Source: Chryseobacterium capnotolerans (lineage in GTDB: Bacteria; Bacteroidota; Bacteroidia; Flavobacteriales; Weeksellaceae). From it: a stretch of 64,000 nt of DNA. The first letter of the stretch is position 1. The number at the start of each line of letters is the position of its first letter. The stretch is taken from contig NZ_CP065589.1 in NCBI RefSeq assembly GCF_021278965.1, forward strand, positions 4,283,001-4,347,000. Direction: 5' to 3'. The translations under genes were made by a program, and so were the position numbers. Of this stretch, positions 9,459-18,518 are shown one piece after another. The notes beneath the pieces were generated by a model that searched no databases, was not told where the DNA came from, and worked only from the letters and a program-made list of their open reading frames with translations.

Positions 9459-10313
9459 ATGAAAAAATACTTCATATTTATCATTTGTTTGATTTCCTTT
9501 TTATGGACAGCCTGTAAAGAGAACAAAATTATCCTTGGTGACAATATCAGCTTCAAAAAGGAGAAAAACGTTCATTATGGGAATCATCCGGAACAGGTTA
9601 TGGATCTTTATATGCCAAACCAAGGAGCATCTGATGAAAAAGAAGTTTTTATTATTATTCATGGTGGAGGCTGGCGTGGTGGAGACAAATCCCAGCTCTC
9701 TCTTTTCACTCTTTCTTTGATGAAAAAGTTTCCGGATCATGTCTTTGCCAATATGAATTACAGGCTTGCTTCTTCACATCAATATGCTATTCCCAATCAA
9801 ATAGACGATATTAAAAGTGTTCTTACGATTCTAAAAAAGAAATTCAACCATAAATCTAAGTTTATTCTGCTGGGAAACAGTGCAGGCGGACATTTATCTA
9901 TGCTTTATGCTTATCATTTTGATACTGATAAAAATGTAAAAGCAGTGATCAATATGGTAGGCCCTGCTGACCTTTCAGATAAAGGCTTCAGGAGCTATGA
10001 AGAATATTCTTTTGTAGAAAAGTACCTGGTTGATCCTAAAATACTGCCAGTAACAACCTCAGCAGTTAATTTTGCCAGTCCTATTCACTGGATAAATACA
10101 ACCTCTTCCCCTACTCTTTCTTACTATGGAAAAACAGACCGTGTGGTTCCTTTAAGTCAAAACAAAATCCTGGATTCTGTTCTGAATAAAAATAATGTTG
10201 TTCATGAGTCTTATGAGTTTAATAGCGGTCATTTGGATTGGGATAAGCAGCCCAACAATACTTTTCTTATTGATAAAATTGAAGCTTTTCTTAAAAAGGC
10301 AGACAAAAAATAA
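9459..10313 (+). CDS. alpha/beta-hydrolase lipoprotein (esterase-like)
   Basis: A 284-residue protein with a lipoprotein signal (hydrophobic segment then TAC at residues 18-20). It has the oxyanion-hole motif HGGGWRGG, the nucleophile elbow GNSAGG, an acid in GKTDRVVP and a final His in NSGHLDWD, which make a full catalytic triad in the BD-FAE/carboxylesterase type of alpha/beta hydrolase. It is probably an envelope-anchored esterase; the substrate is unknown. A terminator separates it from the upstream receptors, but its start is only 13 nt after that T run, so read-through is possible. Confidence 0.88.
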   Translation: MKKYFIFIICLISFLWTACKENKIILGDNISFKKEKNVHYGNHPEQVMDLYMPNQGASDEKEVFIIIHGGGWRGGDKSQLSLFTLSLMKKFPDHVFANMNYRLASSHQYAIPNQIDDIKSVLTILKKKFNHKSKFILLGNSAGGHLSMLYAYHFDTDKNVKAVINMVGPADLSDKGFRSYEEYSFVEKYLVDPKILPVTTSAVNFASPIHWINTTSSPTLSYYGKTDRVVPLSQNKILDSVLNKNNVVHESYEFNSGHLDWDKQPNNTFLIDKIEAFLKKADKK

Positions 10314-10337
10314 CACGTTCTGATGGCTCAAAACGTG
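10314..10337 (+). terminator. hairpin terminator after the esterase gene
   Basis: CACGTT and AACGTG pair, with an interrupted extension toward the loop, starting right after the stop codon; a T-rich stretch follows. Confidence 0.5.
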
Positions 10338-10362
10338 CTATACTTTTATTTTTTTATTTGAT

Positions 10363-12116
10363 TTACTCAGATTTTGTGACAGTTGTTCTTTCTGAAACGC
10401 CATTGGAGTTGAACGCTTCAATCTGAAAGTAGTATGCGTCTGTTCTGTCTGCACCTGTAAAGAAATATTCATTCTTCCCGTAAACCATGATGCTACCGTA
10501 CATTTTATCAGGAGATTTCCCCCAGTAGATTACATAGCCATCTGCTTCAGGATTCTGCTGCCATTTCATCCAGATACTTCTTCTTTCCCCATATTTTTTA
10601 GGATCTGCTCTTAAAGGGACAAAACCTTCTACTTTGGCAGGCTGTTTTCCGGCTCCTTTTCCAAACACTCTGAAACCACTTAATGCAAATTTTCCCGTAG
10701 GCATTTTCAGATTTTCCATTTTCAGGAAACGGGCTTTTGCAGGCTGCTCAAGTTCAATATAATCGTGAGGAACATCTTTTGTATTCTTACTTTTATCCAC
10801 AATCACATTCCATTTCTTTCCATCGTTGGAACCATAGATTTTATATTGGTGCATTTTCCCTAAGGTTTTTCCCATGAACTCAGCATCCTGATCGGCATAA
10901 TTAATCTGAATGGCATTGATGGTGGAAACTTCACCAAGATCAGTCTGGAACCATTCCCCGGACTTTCCTGTTTTAGCACTCCAATAGGTCTTGATATCTT
11001 CATCTACAGCATAATTGGGCTGATAACTTCCTAAAGTTGATGAAACCTGAACCGGTTTATTATAATTCAATAACATCCATCCGGCAAAAAGACCTTTTGA
11101 AAAGTCTTTCCCCTGTGCATACTGTGGAAGATAAGTAGGATAATCACCATACGCTGTATTACAATACATCACATCATCTTTATCAAAACCAGCAGGCCAG
11201 ATACCAAGTCTTCTTTCAAAATTATTTTTAGTAGAAATAAAGATCGTGGAAACGTGCCACCAGTTTTTATAATTGTCTTCAAAAGTAGCCCCATGTCCCG
11301 CTCCTCTTGCAAAACCTCCCGGTTTATAAGAGAACGGATTATGCTGCTGGTATTCGAAACCTTCCAAAGGGCTCTTACTTACATAAACTCCGTCGGAATA
11401 TCCACTGAATTCTGTTGCCGGAGCACCATACTGCATATAATATTTACCATTATGTTTGGTCATCCAGGCTCCTTCTACAAAAGGCTGCAGAAAAACATTA
11501 TCATTGTATTCCCCGAAACGTTCCCAACCGTGGTCTTCAGGCTTGAGTTTAATAATGGGTTTTACAAAACCTTCGGACTGAAGATTTTTTACTTTCACTT
11601 CTGTTCCCAGCAAGGGCCATTCATTACTGGATCCCCAATATAAATAGAGTTTATTCTTATCTTCATCATAATGAAATGCAGGGTCCCAAGCTCCTACCTT
11701 TAAAGTATCCACAGCAATTTTCCAGTCGTCTTTGGTTGGATTTGTGCTTTTCCAAATTGGAAAATCCTGTTCCCAGGTTGAACCATAAACATAGAGTGTA
11801 TCTTTCATAGCCCAGACAGCCGGAGCGTTAAGGTCGTGAATGTATTTATTGTCTCTTAGAAATTTTCTTTTTACAAACTTCCAGTCCAACATATCATCAC
11901 TGTACCAATATCCTTCCTGATTGGTAGAAAAAGAAAAAGCTTATTCTTAAAATTGACAATTACAGGATCTGCTGTAGCACGATGTTTTCCTTGTTTTGAA
12001 AAAACTTCAAAAGGGGTATATCCGTAATCTATATTGATTGGATTGCAAAACGTTTTCTGCTGCCCGCCCACCCATATTCCGAGGAGAATTGCTAAAGATA
12101 AAAAGTATTGTCTCAT
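10363..12116 (-). pseudogene. glycoside hydrolase family 43-like protein with F5/8-type C domain, frameshifted
   Basis: As given, the gene is split. 12116-11871 encodes a signal peptide and the blade start (CNPINIDYGY, ADPVIVNF). 11892-10363 encodes the rest: a five-bladed-propeller-like catalytic region (DPAFHYDEDKNKLYLYWGS), a discoidin/F5-8C domain near the middle (YWSAKTGKSGEWFQTDLGE) and a fibronectin-like C-terminus. Adding one A to the A5 run at 11928-11932 (plus strand) joins the frames into about 584 residues (FSTNQEGYWYSDDMLDW across the join). It probably acts on plant or microbial polysaccharide arabinose/xylose linkages; that is inferred from the family. Either a sequencing slip or a recent pseudogene. 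Confidence 0.8.
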
Positions 12117-12139
12117 TTTTAGATTTTAAACATTCCGGA

Positions 12140-12147
12140 CAAAGTTA
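12140..12147 (-). promoter_or_regulatory. TAnnTTTG -7 box upstream of the GH43-like gene
   Basis: TAACTTTG on the minus strand, 24 nt before the start codon and overlapping the last codon of the upstream membrane-protein gene. It suggests that the GH43 gene has its own promoter and is not part of the polyamine operon. No clear -33 TTG was found. Confidence 0.4.
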
Positions 12148-13170
12148 GCTAACTTTTTTCGGTCTTCTCCAGATAAATCCATCTAAGAGGTAATGAGTAA
12201 GCTGTGGAACAACCAATAAAGGAATCAAAAACTGAAGCAGGCTTTCTGAAACAGCCAGATTCATTGAAAAGTGTTCATTCCATACCAAGGTTTCCCATAA
12301 AAATTCTTCTAATAGAGCTAACCCTACAATGATAGCTACAAATAAAAAGATTCCTGAAAGCGGTTTAAAAACCTGCATCCAGTTGAGTTGCCGTTGATCT
12401 TTCTGTTTGATTTCACGGATATAGATCAGAGCGATATAAGGAATACCATGAGATACCACATTCAGAAAAGTAAAAAGAAGATCATTGTTAAAATATATGA
12501 TTCCAAAATACCAGGAAAGGAAAGTTCCAGCGATAAGTGCTACTTTAGGAATATTGATGGTTCTAGTTTTTATAGTTTCAACGATTGTTTTGATGATCCA
12601 AACTGTTACAATCAGAGTATAGAGAACTGTAAACCCTCCAATATAGTTAGGTAAGTTTTTAAGCCAGTCAAATTCATGATCCACAAACCAAGCAAAAGCG
12701 CGTGGGGTCTGAAACCAGTACAGCATTGGAAAAATGGTAGCAGCATACACGGCAACCTCATCTATTTTTTTACTCCAGTTATTCGGTTCAAAACGGGCAT
12801 AGATTCTCATAAACCCATACTGCTGACGGATAAAATGAAAAACAGCAATGAGTGCCAGCACAGACCAAAAGGTAAGGCTCCCCAACTGAAATAAAGCTAC
12901 TCCTAAGCACCAGCTTATGATGGGTACGCCAAAATACAGCAGCTTTCTTCTCTGCACCTCAGCCTTTACAAAATAGGTCTTGAACAATGTGGAATATACA
13001 TGGGCTACATCTACAAAAACAATCAGGAAAAGCCATGTATAAAAGGAATAATAATTTTCAAGTCCCTGAATCTGTTTCTGAAAAAGAAAAATTATTAACA
13101 ATACCAGGAAAGGTGGGGATAAAATAAACCACCAGTCTGTTTTTGCATTATGTATCCAGGGTTGTTTCAT
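12145..13170 (-). CDS. polytopic membrane protein with conserved His motifs
   Basis: A 341-residue protein with about nine transmembrane segments. His residues sit at helix ends in recognisable clusters: DVAH (near 54), FHFIRQQYG (near 131), SHGIPY (near 241) and THYLLDGFIWR (near 328). Such spacing is seen in integral-membrane metal enzymes, but I do not recognise a named family. It starts 9 nt after the FAD oxidoreductase gene and is the last gene of the polyamine-type operon, so a role in modifying a membrane or amine product is a reasonable guess only. Confidence 0.75.
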   Translation of the reverse strand: MKQPWIHNAKTDWWFILSPPFLVLLIIFLFQKQIQGLENYYSFYTWLFLIVFVDVAHVYSTLFKTYFVKAEVQRRKLLYFGVPIISWCLGVALFQLGSLTFWSVLALIAVFHFIRQQYGFMRIYARFEPNNWSKKIDEVAVYAATIFPMLYWFQTPRAFAWFVDHEFDWLKNLPNYIGGFTVLYTLIVTVWIIKTIVETIKTRTINIPKVALIAGTFLSWYFGIIYFNNDLLFTFLNVVSHGIPYIALIYIREIKQKDQRQLNWMQVFKPLSGIFLFVAIIVGLALLEEFLWETLVWNEHFSMNLAVSESLLQFLIPLLVVPQLTHYLLDGFIWRRPKKVS

Positions 13171-13179
13171 AAAACAATT

Positions 13180-14769
13180 TTATATCATTTGTTGGGCCGT
13201 CCTTATTCCCTGATAGAAAGCTTCTTCAAAAATAGAAATTCCTGAGAGATCAGAATGCGCAAAGAATACTTTTCCCTCAATAGGCTGTTTGGCCATTTTT
13301 GCAGCATCTCCAAAAATCTGTTCCGGAACAGGAGCAATCATTGCATGTCCTAATTTATGGAATTGCATTTCAAGGATAAAATCTTCAATCAGAGGATGAG
13401 CTTTCTTCAGATCTTCTAAAACTAAATTTTTAAGTTCAGCTTCTTTCATGGAATACAACTTCTTCCTTGCCTTTTTACAATCGTTGGTAGAAAAACTTTT
13501 ATAGTAAGTAATCACTTTCTCACCCATGATCTGATTAATATTCTGATGCTGGTCAAAAATATAACCTAATCCGGAGGATCCATAAATCACATTATCCCAT
13601 GCCAATTCTTCATCTCCTCCAAATTCATTCTTCAAAGTAATTGTGGTTAAAAGCCAGGGAACATAATGAAATGATGATGCTTTTCTGTTGTTAAAAATTC
13701 TTTCATTGACAAACTGTGGGGTAGCAAACAAAACTTTATCAGCAATGATTTTTCTGGTCTTCTTATGAGCATTGTCAAAACTTAAAACTTGAACCTTGTC
13801 AGTAACCTTAACATCAAAAACTAAATTCTTAGTTAATGATTTTCCTTTTGTATACTTTGAAAAATAATGAGTTAACCTTGCATTCCCTTCAGGCCATGTG
13901 AATACCTGATCTTTATATTTTTTACTCCAGTTGTTTTTTCTTCCTGCAAAATAATGAATCCCGGCCCATGCGGAAACGTAGTCAATTCCTAAACCATAAT
14001 CGTCTCTGCAGGAATAATCTAATACCCAAAGAAGTTCTTCAGACTTGAAGTTGTTCTGGTGAAGCCAATCATTGAATACAATTTTCTCAAGATTAAGAAC
14101 CTCATCTTCTCTGCTTGAATCATGAACCGGAATAGCAAACCAATAGTTTCCCTGAATATCTTTCTTTTGACGAAAGTCATCCATCATTTTGAAAAAACGG
14201 TCAAACTCTTTCTGAACTTCTGCTGATATTCCTTTTTGAGGAACAATATCATTCTGCCATGCATTTTTATAAAACAGTCTTTCCTGCTGTGGAAAGGTCA
14301 TCTGATACTCATCTAAAATGGGATCTCCATTTTCATCTAGCCCTTGGCAGATACCACATTCTGTAAGAAATTCTATGATCTCTGTATTTTCTTTATTGGG
14401 TAAAGGCAGATAGTGTGCTCCCAGCGGGAATTTTGAAAACTTGTTCTGACCATTGGAAGAATTTCCACCCAAATGATCTTCCATTTCCAACAAAAGGTAA
14501 TCATCTTCGTTATGCTGGCTGAAAAGCCTACAGGCCGAGAGCCCAGAGATTCCTCCGCCCACCACAAGATATTGAGTGTGGATAACTTCGGAAAATTGTG
14601 GAAAATCCTTTGCCCATAATTTATGCCCCAAAACATGATTGGTTCCTGTAATCTTCAACAACAATGATTTTACTTTCCTTCCACAGTATTGCAGAAAAGG
14701 AAGCATCAGCCCACCAAGCATTACTGTTTTCAGAAACTCTTTCCTACTGAACTTTTCCCCACTCTTCAT
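13180..14769 (-). CDS. FAD-dependent amine-oxidase-like oxidoreductase
   Basis: A 529-residue protein. The N-terminus has an SRKEFLK segment before a hydrophobic stretch, weakly like a Tat signal or membrane anchor. The dinucleotide-binding motif is VVGGGISGLSACRLF, followed by LLEMEDHLGGNSS as in flavin amine oxidases and phytoene-desaturase-like proteins. The C-terminal FAD contact appears in HSDLSGISIFEEAFYQG. It overlaps the spermidine-synthase-like gene by 26 bp, which argues for translational coupling and a linked function; oxidation of a polyamine or polyamine conjugate is inferred from that position. Confidence 0.85.
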   Translation of the reverse strand: MKSGEKFSRKEFLKTVMLGGLMLPFLQYCGRKVKSLLLKITGTNHVLGHKLWAKDFPQFSEVIHTQYLVVGGGISGLSACRLFSQHNEDDYLLLEMEDHLGGNSSNGQNKFSKFPLGAHYLPLPNKENTEIIEFLTECGICQGLDENGDPILDEYQMTFPQQERLFYKNAWQNDIVPQKGISAEVQKEFDRFFKMMDDFRQKKDIQGNYWFAIPVHDSSREDEVLNLEKIVFNDWLHQNNFKSEELLWVLDYSCRDDYGLGIDYVSAWAGIHYFAGRKNNWSKKYKDQVFTWPEGNARLTHYFSKYTKGKSLTKNLVFDVKVTDKVQVLSFDNAHKKTRKIIADKVLFATPQFVNERIFNNRKASSFHYVPWLLTTITLKNEFGGDEELAWDNVIYGSSGLGYIFDQHQNINQIMGEKVITYYKSFSTNDCKKARKKLYSMKEAELKNLVLEDLKKAHPLIEDFILEMQFHKLGHAMIAPVPEQIFGDAAKMAKQPIEGKVFFAHSDLSGISIFEEAFYQGIRTAQQMI

Positions 14770-16258
14770 CGAAATAACGAACTAATATCTGGTTATCCAG
14801 ACGGTTAACTTCTACCTCATTCACCTTCATATCTTTACTGAAATATGATATTTTCGAAAATTCATAATCATAATATTTCAGACCTGGAATTCTTCTGTAC
14901 ACTTTATTGTTAATGGGCTCAAATGAAGCCATTGAAAATCCCCATTCTCCAAATGATGGAACGTAGGTATGATATGCAGAAGTAAAAGGAAAAATCTGAT
15001 TAATGGTTTTCTCTATGCACCAAAAAGATTTTGGGGCAAAATAAGGAGAGGTTGTCTGTACTACAATTTTGGTATCAGGAGTAGTCAATCTTTCAAGTTC
15101 TTTATAAAACTGTAGAGAATATAGCTTTCCTAAGCTGTAATTGGACGGATCCGGAAAGTCTATGATGATGACATCAAATTTCTTTTTGTTTTCCTTTACC
15201 CAGATATAAGCGTCTTTGTTAATGACCTCTACCTTTGGATTGGACAATGAACTTTGATTCAACCTTTTCATGGTTTCATTGGTTTTGAAGAAATCTGTCA
15301 TTTCTCCATCCAAATCAACTAGCTCAATATTTTTTACTTCATTATATTTCAGGACTTCACGTACAGCAAAACCATCACCCCCACCTAAAATCAGTACATG
15401 ATCAATATTTTTAGCCATCGACATTGCCGGATGAACCAATGCTTCGTGATAGCGGTACTCATCTGTTGAGGAAAACTGCAGGTTATTATTCAAATACAGT
15501 CTGAATTCCCGGTTATTTCTAGTTAAAACAATTCTCTGATAGGGAGAACTCTTTGTATACACAACGTTTTCTCCATAAAGCTTCTCCTCAGAATAAGACA
15601 AAATTTTATCTGAAAAGATGAAAAGCCCAACCAATAAAATAAATGCTGCTATTGATTTTATTTTTAATGAGAAAGGTTTTGATAGTTCCTTTTTAAGATA
15701 AAAACATAAGAATATGGCAATTGAGATATTGATCAGCCCAAAGAATAAAGGTGTTTTTACAATTCCCAACTGCGGAATTAAAACCAAAGGGAAAAGAATA
15801 GATGCTAATAAAGCTCCAATATAATCAAAGGCAAAAACATTTGAAACCAAATCTTTAAACTGAACTTTATCTTTCAGAATATTCATCAGAATCGGAATTT
15901 CCACTCCTACCAAACATCCTGTAAAGAAAACAAAAAGGTAAAGTACACTTTCAAAATGTGCCAGTGTATTGAATAAAACAAATAGCACCACAGAACTTAC
16001 CCCACCAACAATTCCTACCAGAATTTCAATTTCTACAAACTTGTCGATAAGATTTCCCTTAATGAATTTAGCCAGATAGGAACCTACTCCCATAGAGAAG
16101 AGGTAAACTCCAATGATAAAAGAAAACTGCTTTACAGAGTCTCCTAAAAGATAACTCGCCAATGCTCCCGCCACCAATTCATAAATCAATCCACATGTCG
16201 CAATGACAAATACAGAAAACAATAAAAGCAGCTCAAGAGGAATCCTCTTCTTATCCAT
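14744..16258 (-). CDS. membrane-anchored spermidine-synthase-like (aminopropyltransferase fold) protein
   Basis: A 504-residue protein. The N-terminal 210 residues hold about seven transmembrane helices. The C-terminal half is a Rossmann-type spermidine synthase domain: AdoMet-type glycine motif LILGGGDGFAVREVLKY, ELVDLDGEM, and the acidic active-site loop IIDFPDPSNYSLGKLYS. Soluble spermidine synthases transfer an aminopropyl group from decarboxylated AdoMet to putrescine. The fused membrane domain suggests the acceptor is membrane-associated or the product is moved across the membrane; that is inference. The DUF350 gene overlaps its start by 8 bp. Confidence 0.9.
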   Translation of the reverse strand: MDKKRIPLELLLLFSVFVIATCGLIYELVAGALASYLLGDSVKQFSFIIGVYLFSMGVGSYLAKFIKGNLIDKFVEIEILVGIVGGVSSVVLFVLFNTLAHFESVLYLFVFFTGCLVGVEIPILMNILKDKVQFKDLVSNVFAFDYIGALLASILFPLVLIPQLGIVKTPLFFGLINISIAIFLCFYLKKELSKPFSLKIKSIAAFILLVGLFIFSDKILSYSEEKLYGENVVYTKSSPYQRIVLTRNNREFRLYLNNNLQFSSTDEYRYHEALVHPAMSMAKNIDHVLILGGGDGFAVREVLKYNEVKNIELVDLDGEMTDFFKTNETMKRLNQSSLSNPKVEVINKDAYIWVKENKKKFDVIIIDFPDPSNYSLGKLYSLQFYKELERLTTPDTKIVVQTTSPYFAPKSFWCIEKTINQIFPFTSAYHTYVPSFGEWGFSMASFEPINNKVYRRIPGLKYYDYEFSKISYFSKDMKVNEVEVNRLDNQILVRYFDEEWGKVQ

Positions 16259-16466
16259 GAATTGCTGCGCTTATAATCATTGAAATTCCGATGATAAAAG
16301 CCCCGAAAACAATAGCCAGCGCTATATTTTTATTTTGAGCAATCTCATGCCATGTTTTTTCCGGGGTAAGCTTTTCAATAATAAAATAGCAAATAAGCAG
16401 AATAGCGATTCCTAAGAATGAGTAAAGAACCGAATTTAATATTGGTAATAAATTGATATTGTCCAT
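16251..16466 (-). CDS. DUF350 family small membrane protein
   Basis: A 71-residue protein with two hydrophobic helices (about 10-28 and 46-66) joined by a polar loop containing KLTPEKTWHEIAQNKN. The pattern, including a charged TPEK/WxEI segment before a second Gly-rich helix (IVFGAFIIGISMII), fits DUF350 (YjfL-type). Function is unknown; from memory, members often sit next to polyamine-enzyme and DUF4178 genes. It overlaps the spermidine-synthase-like start. Confidence 0.85.
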   Translation of the reverse strand: MDNINLLPILNSVLYSFLGIAILLICYFIIEKLTPEKTWHEIAQNKNIALAIVFGAFIIGISMIISAAIHG

Positions 16467-16478
16467 AGTTTTTAATTT

Positions 16479-16670
16479 TTATTTATGATAGTATCTGTAA
16501 AATCCAGTTCTGGAGTGGCTCTTTGTAGTTCCGTCGCGATATTTTTCTGTTTTCACACAGTCACAGAATTGGTTTCCTGTAAACGTAAGATAAGCGAACC
16601 ACCCCATAAAAAATACCCCGATAGCTAATAACAGCCAGTTGCTTTTGATATAATTGATTATACTTTCCAT
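16479..16670 (-). CDS. small single-TM protein in polyamine operon
   Basis: A 63-residue protein with one transmembrane helix at about 10-31 (WLLLAIGVFFMGWFAYLTF) and a short polar C-terminus containing CDC and a Lys/Arg/Tyr-rich tail. I do not recognise the family. It is 3 nt from the DUF4178 gene and 12 nt from the DUF350 gene, so it is almost certainly translated as part of the operon. Confidence 0.7.
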   Translation of the reverse strand: MESIINYIKSNWLLLAIGVFFMGWFAYLTFTGNQFCDCVKTEKYRDGTTKSHSRTGFYRYYHK

Positions 16671-16673
16671 AAT

Positions 16674-18136
16674 TTAGTTATTAGCGTAAGGTGAATTGGA
16701 GCTATTGTTCCATTTTCCTGATTCGAAAACGCGTTTCATCCAATGGGTTACTACAGCAAATATGATGAGACAAACCAGAACAATTCCGAAGTTCCAGAAG
16801 GAAACCGGCAGCCAGGTTGCTGTAATATTTACGGCTGGGTTATTCTCATAACCTCTGGGATAGCTATACTCCTGAGGCATATTGAGAAGTATAGAATCTA
16901 ATTTTCCTGTTTCTTGTATCGTATTCTGAAGACCAGTTCTCAGGATGATCTCATTCTTCAAAATTTCTATATCATTATAGGTACTTACTGTTTGGTCTTT
17001 ATCATTTTTGAGAGAAAAACCTCCTTCATTATTTTTAAGAATTGAAAAGTCTGCATTCTGTGGTCTATAGCCAGATTTAAACGGATCTTTTGCACCGCCT
17101 TCTTTCTCAGCTGAAATCAGGAAATGGTAAGTTCCTCCGGGAATACCACACAAATTAAAATCTTCCGTCTGGCTTCCTTCACTCCAGCTTTCTCCCCCTT
17201 CATATCCGGAATATTGCTCAATATCTTTAGAAGCATACACTACTTCGTTGGTTTTTTCATTCACAAGACTAAGCCCTACATTTGCCCAGGAGTTATTCAC
17301 AGCAGAAAATGCACGTACTTTTAACGGTGCAGATCCACCTGAAAGGGTAAAGCTTTTACTCACCACTTCCTTATCCGCAACATCTGCAAAATTGATGCTC
17401 TGTTCAAAGACCGTCTGATTACTCCTTGAAGTCACCACATATAACTGCAGAATACATATCAATAAGGCTGTAATGGCCATAATATTGGTACATTGTTTAA
17501 CATTAAAGAAAAACGGCTGAACAATCCCTGTTCCAGAGCGGTAAGGCATATCTGTTATACCGAATGCTTTTTTGATTTCACCTCTTGAAATATGATTACC
17601 TTTGAAAAACTGTACTGATTTTCCATATTCTTCACGAGAAATCATTTCAGTACCATTTACATATTCTTTATAGTGAGCTAACCCAGATTGTAATTTCTCT
17701 TCAAAAAACCCGGCGGCAGCATGAACGTTACAAGGTGTGGTTTCATACCATCTGTATTTCTTACCATCTGCTTCAACATAATATTGGAATTCTTTAAAGG
17801 CAAAATCAACCTGACGAAGAAATACCCAATGTCCGTCACTTTCACTCAGATATACATTGTTTCCGGTACGGTCTTTCAGAGTATATTCTCGCCAAAAGGT
17901 ATCCGAGCCATATTTTTTAATAACAATATTAATCACCCAGTACTCTGTACCATAGAGTAAACCTTTCTGACCTACTGCTACAACAACGTTTTCCACAGGT
18001 TTTTTAACAATCCTCTTTTTGTAGACTCTCCTACTTTAACAAGGCTATCGCAGTGGCTGCAGATAAATTCTTCAATGGCAAAATCTATTGCCAGCTCGTT
18101 ATTATGGGTTTGGCAAATGGGACAAATGTGATCCAT
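16674..18136 (-). pseudogene. zinc-ribbon plus DUF4178 membrane protein, frameshifted near its N-terminus
   Basis: The long part (from a GTG at 17996) begins inside a DUF4178 domain (VGQKGLLYGTEYWVI) and continues through two transmembrane helices (about 154-172 and 402-422 of that part) around an extracytoplasmic Asn/Ser-rich region. An ATG at 18136 opens a zinc ribbon (CPIC and CSHC, residues 5-29) that stops at 17978. Adding one A to the A6 run at about 18000-18005 joins both into 487 residues, the zinc-ribbon-then-DUF4178 order usual for this family. The ATG is 2 nt from the speD stop. DUF4178 function is unknown; the context is polyamine chemistry. Confidence 0.8.
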
Positions 18137-18138
18137 TT

Positions 18139-18498
18139 TTATCTGTAAATTTTGTGTTTTTGAATGGTATTAGCTTTAAAATATTGAACAACCTCATCTG
18201 CAATCTGTTCTACTTTTTCTGTATTGTCCTGAGTATAATTACAAAGGAAAACATCAAAGGTAAGCTGCTTAAATTCCGGCCACGTATGAATACAGAGATG
18301 TGACTCTTTAAGACATACTGCCGAAGTAAAGCTTTGATTTTCAAAAATATGATTGGTAATTCCTACAATCTCTACGTCTTTGGTTTCCAGAATACGTTCT
18401 GTAAAAGCAAGAAAACCCTTGCTGTCTAATAACAAATCTTCTGACTCTGTTTCCAAAGTCAGAAGAATATGTAAACCTTTATTTGATAATGGGTTCAA
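18139..18498 (-). CDS. speD: S-adenosylmethionine decarboxylase proenzyme (prokaryotic type)
   Basis: A 119-residue protein with the self-cleavage and active-site motif KESHLCIHTWPE. Ser66 would become the pyruvoyl group, and a Cys follows in FDVFLC (about residue 86). The length is that of the short bacterial/archaeal proenzyme (also called SpeH). The product, decarboxylated AdoMet, is the aminopropyl donor for spermidine synthase, which fits the spermidine-synthase-like gene further down the operon. It starts 20 nt after the ctlX stop. Confidence 0.93.
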   Translation of the reverse strand: MNPLSNKGLHILLTLETESEDLLLDSKGFLAFTERILETKDVEIVGITNHIFENQSFTSAVCLKESHLCIHTWPEFKQLTFDVFLCNYTQDNTEKVEQIADEVVQYFKANTIQKHKIYR

Positions 18499-18518
18499 TT
18501 AATTTTTTCGTAAATATA

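Noticed and set aside
11871..12116. Short separate gene encoding a signal peptide and 60 residues
   Set aside because: It joins the GH43-like frame after a one-base correction and is only the 5' part of that gene.
10363..12116. Programmed frameshift in the GH43-like gene
   Set aside because: No slippery heptamer in the right phase; a one-base homopolymer loss explains it better.
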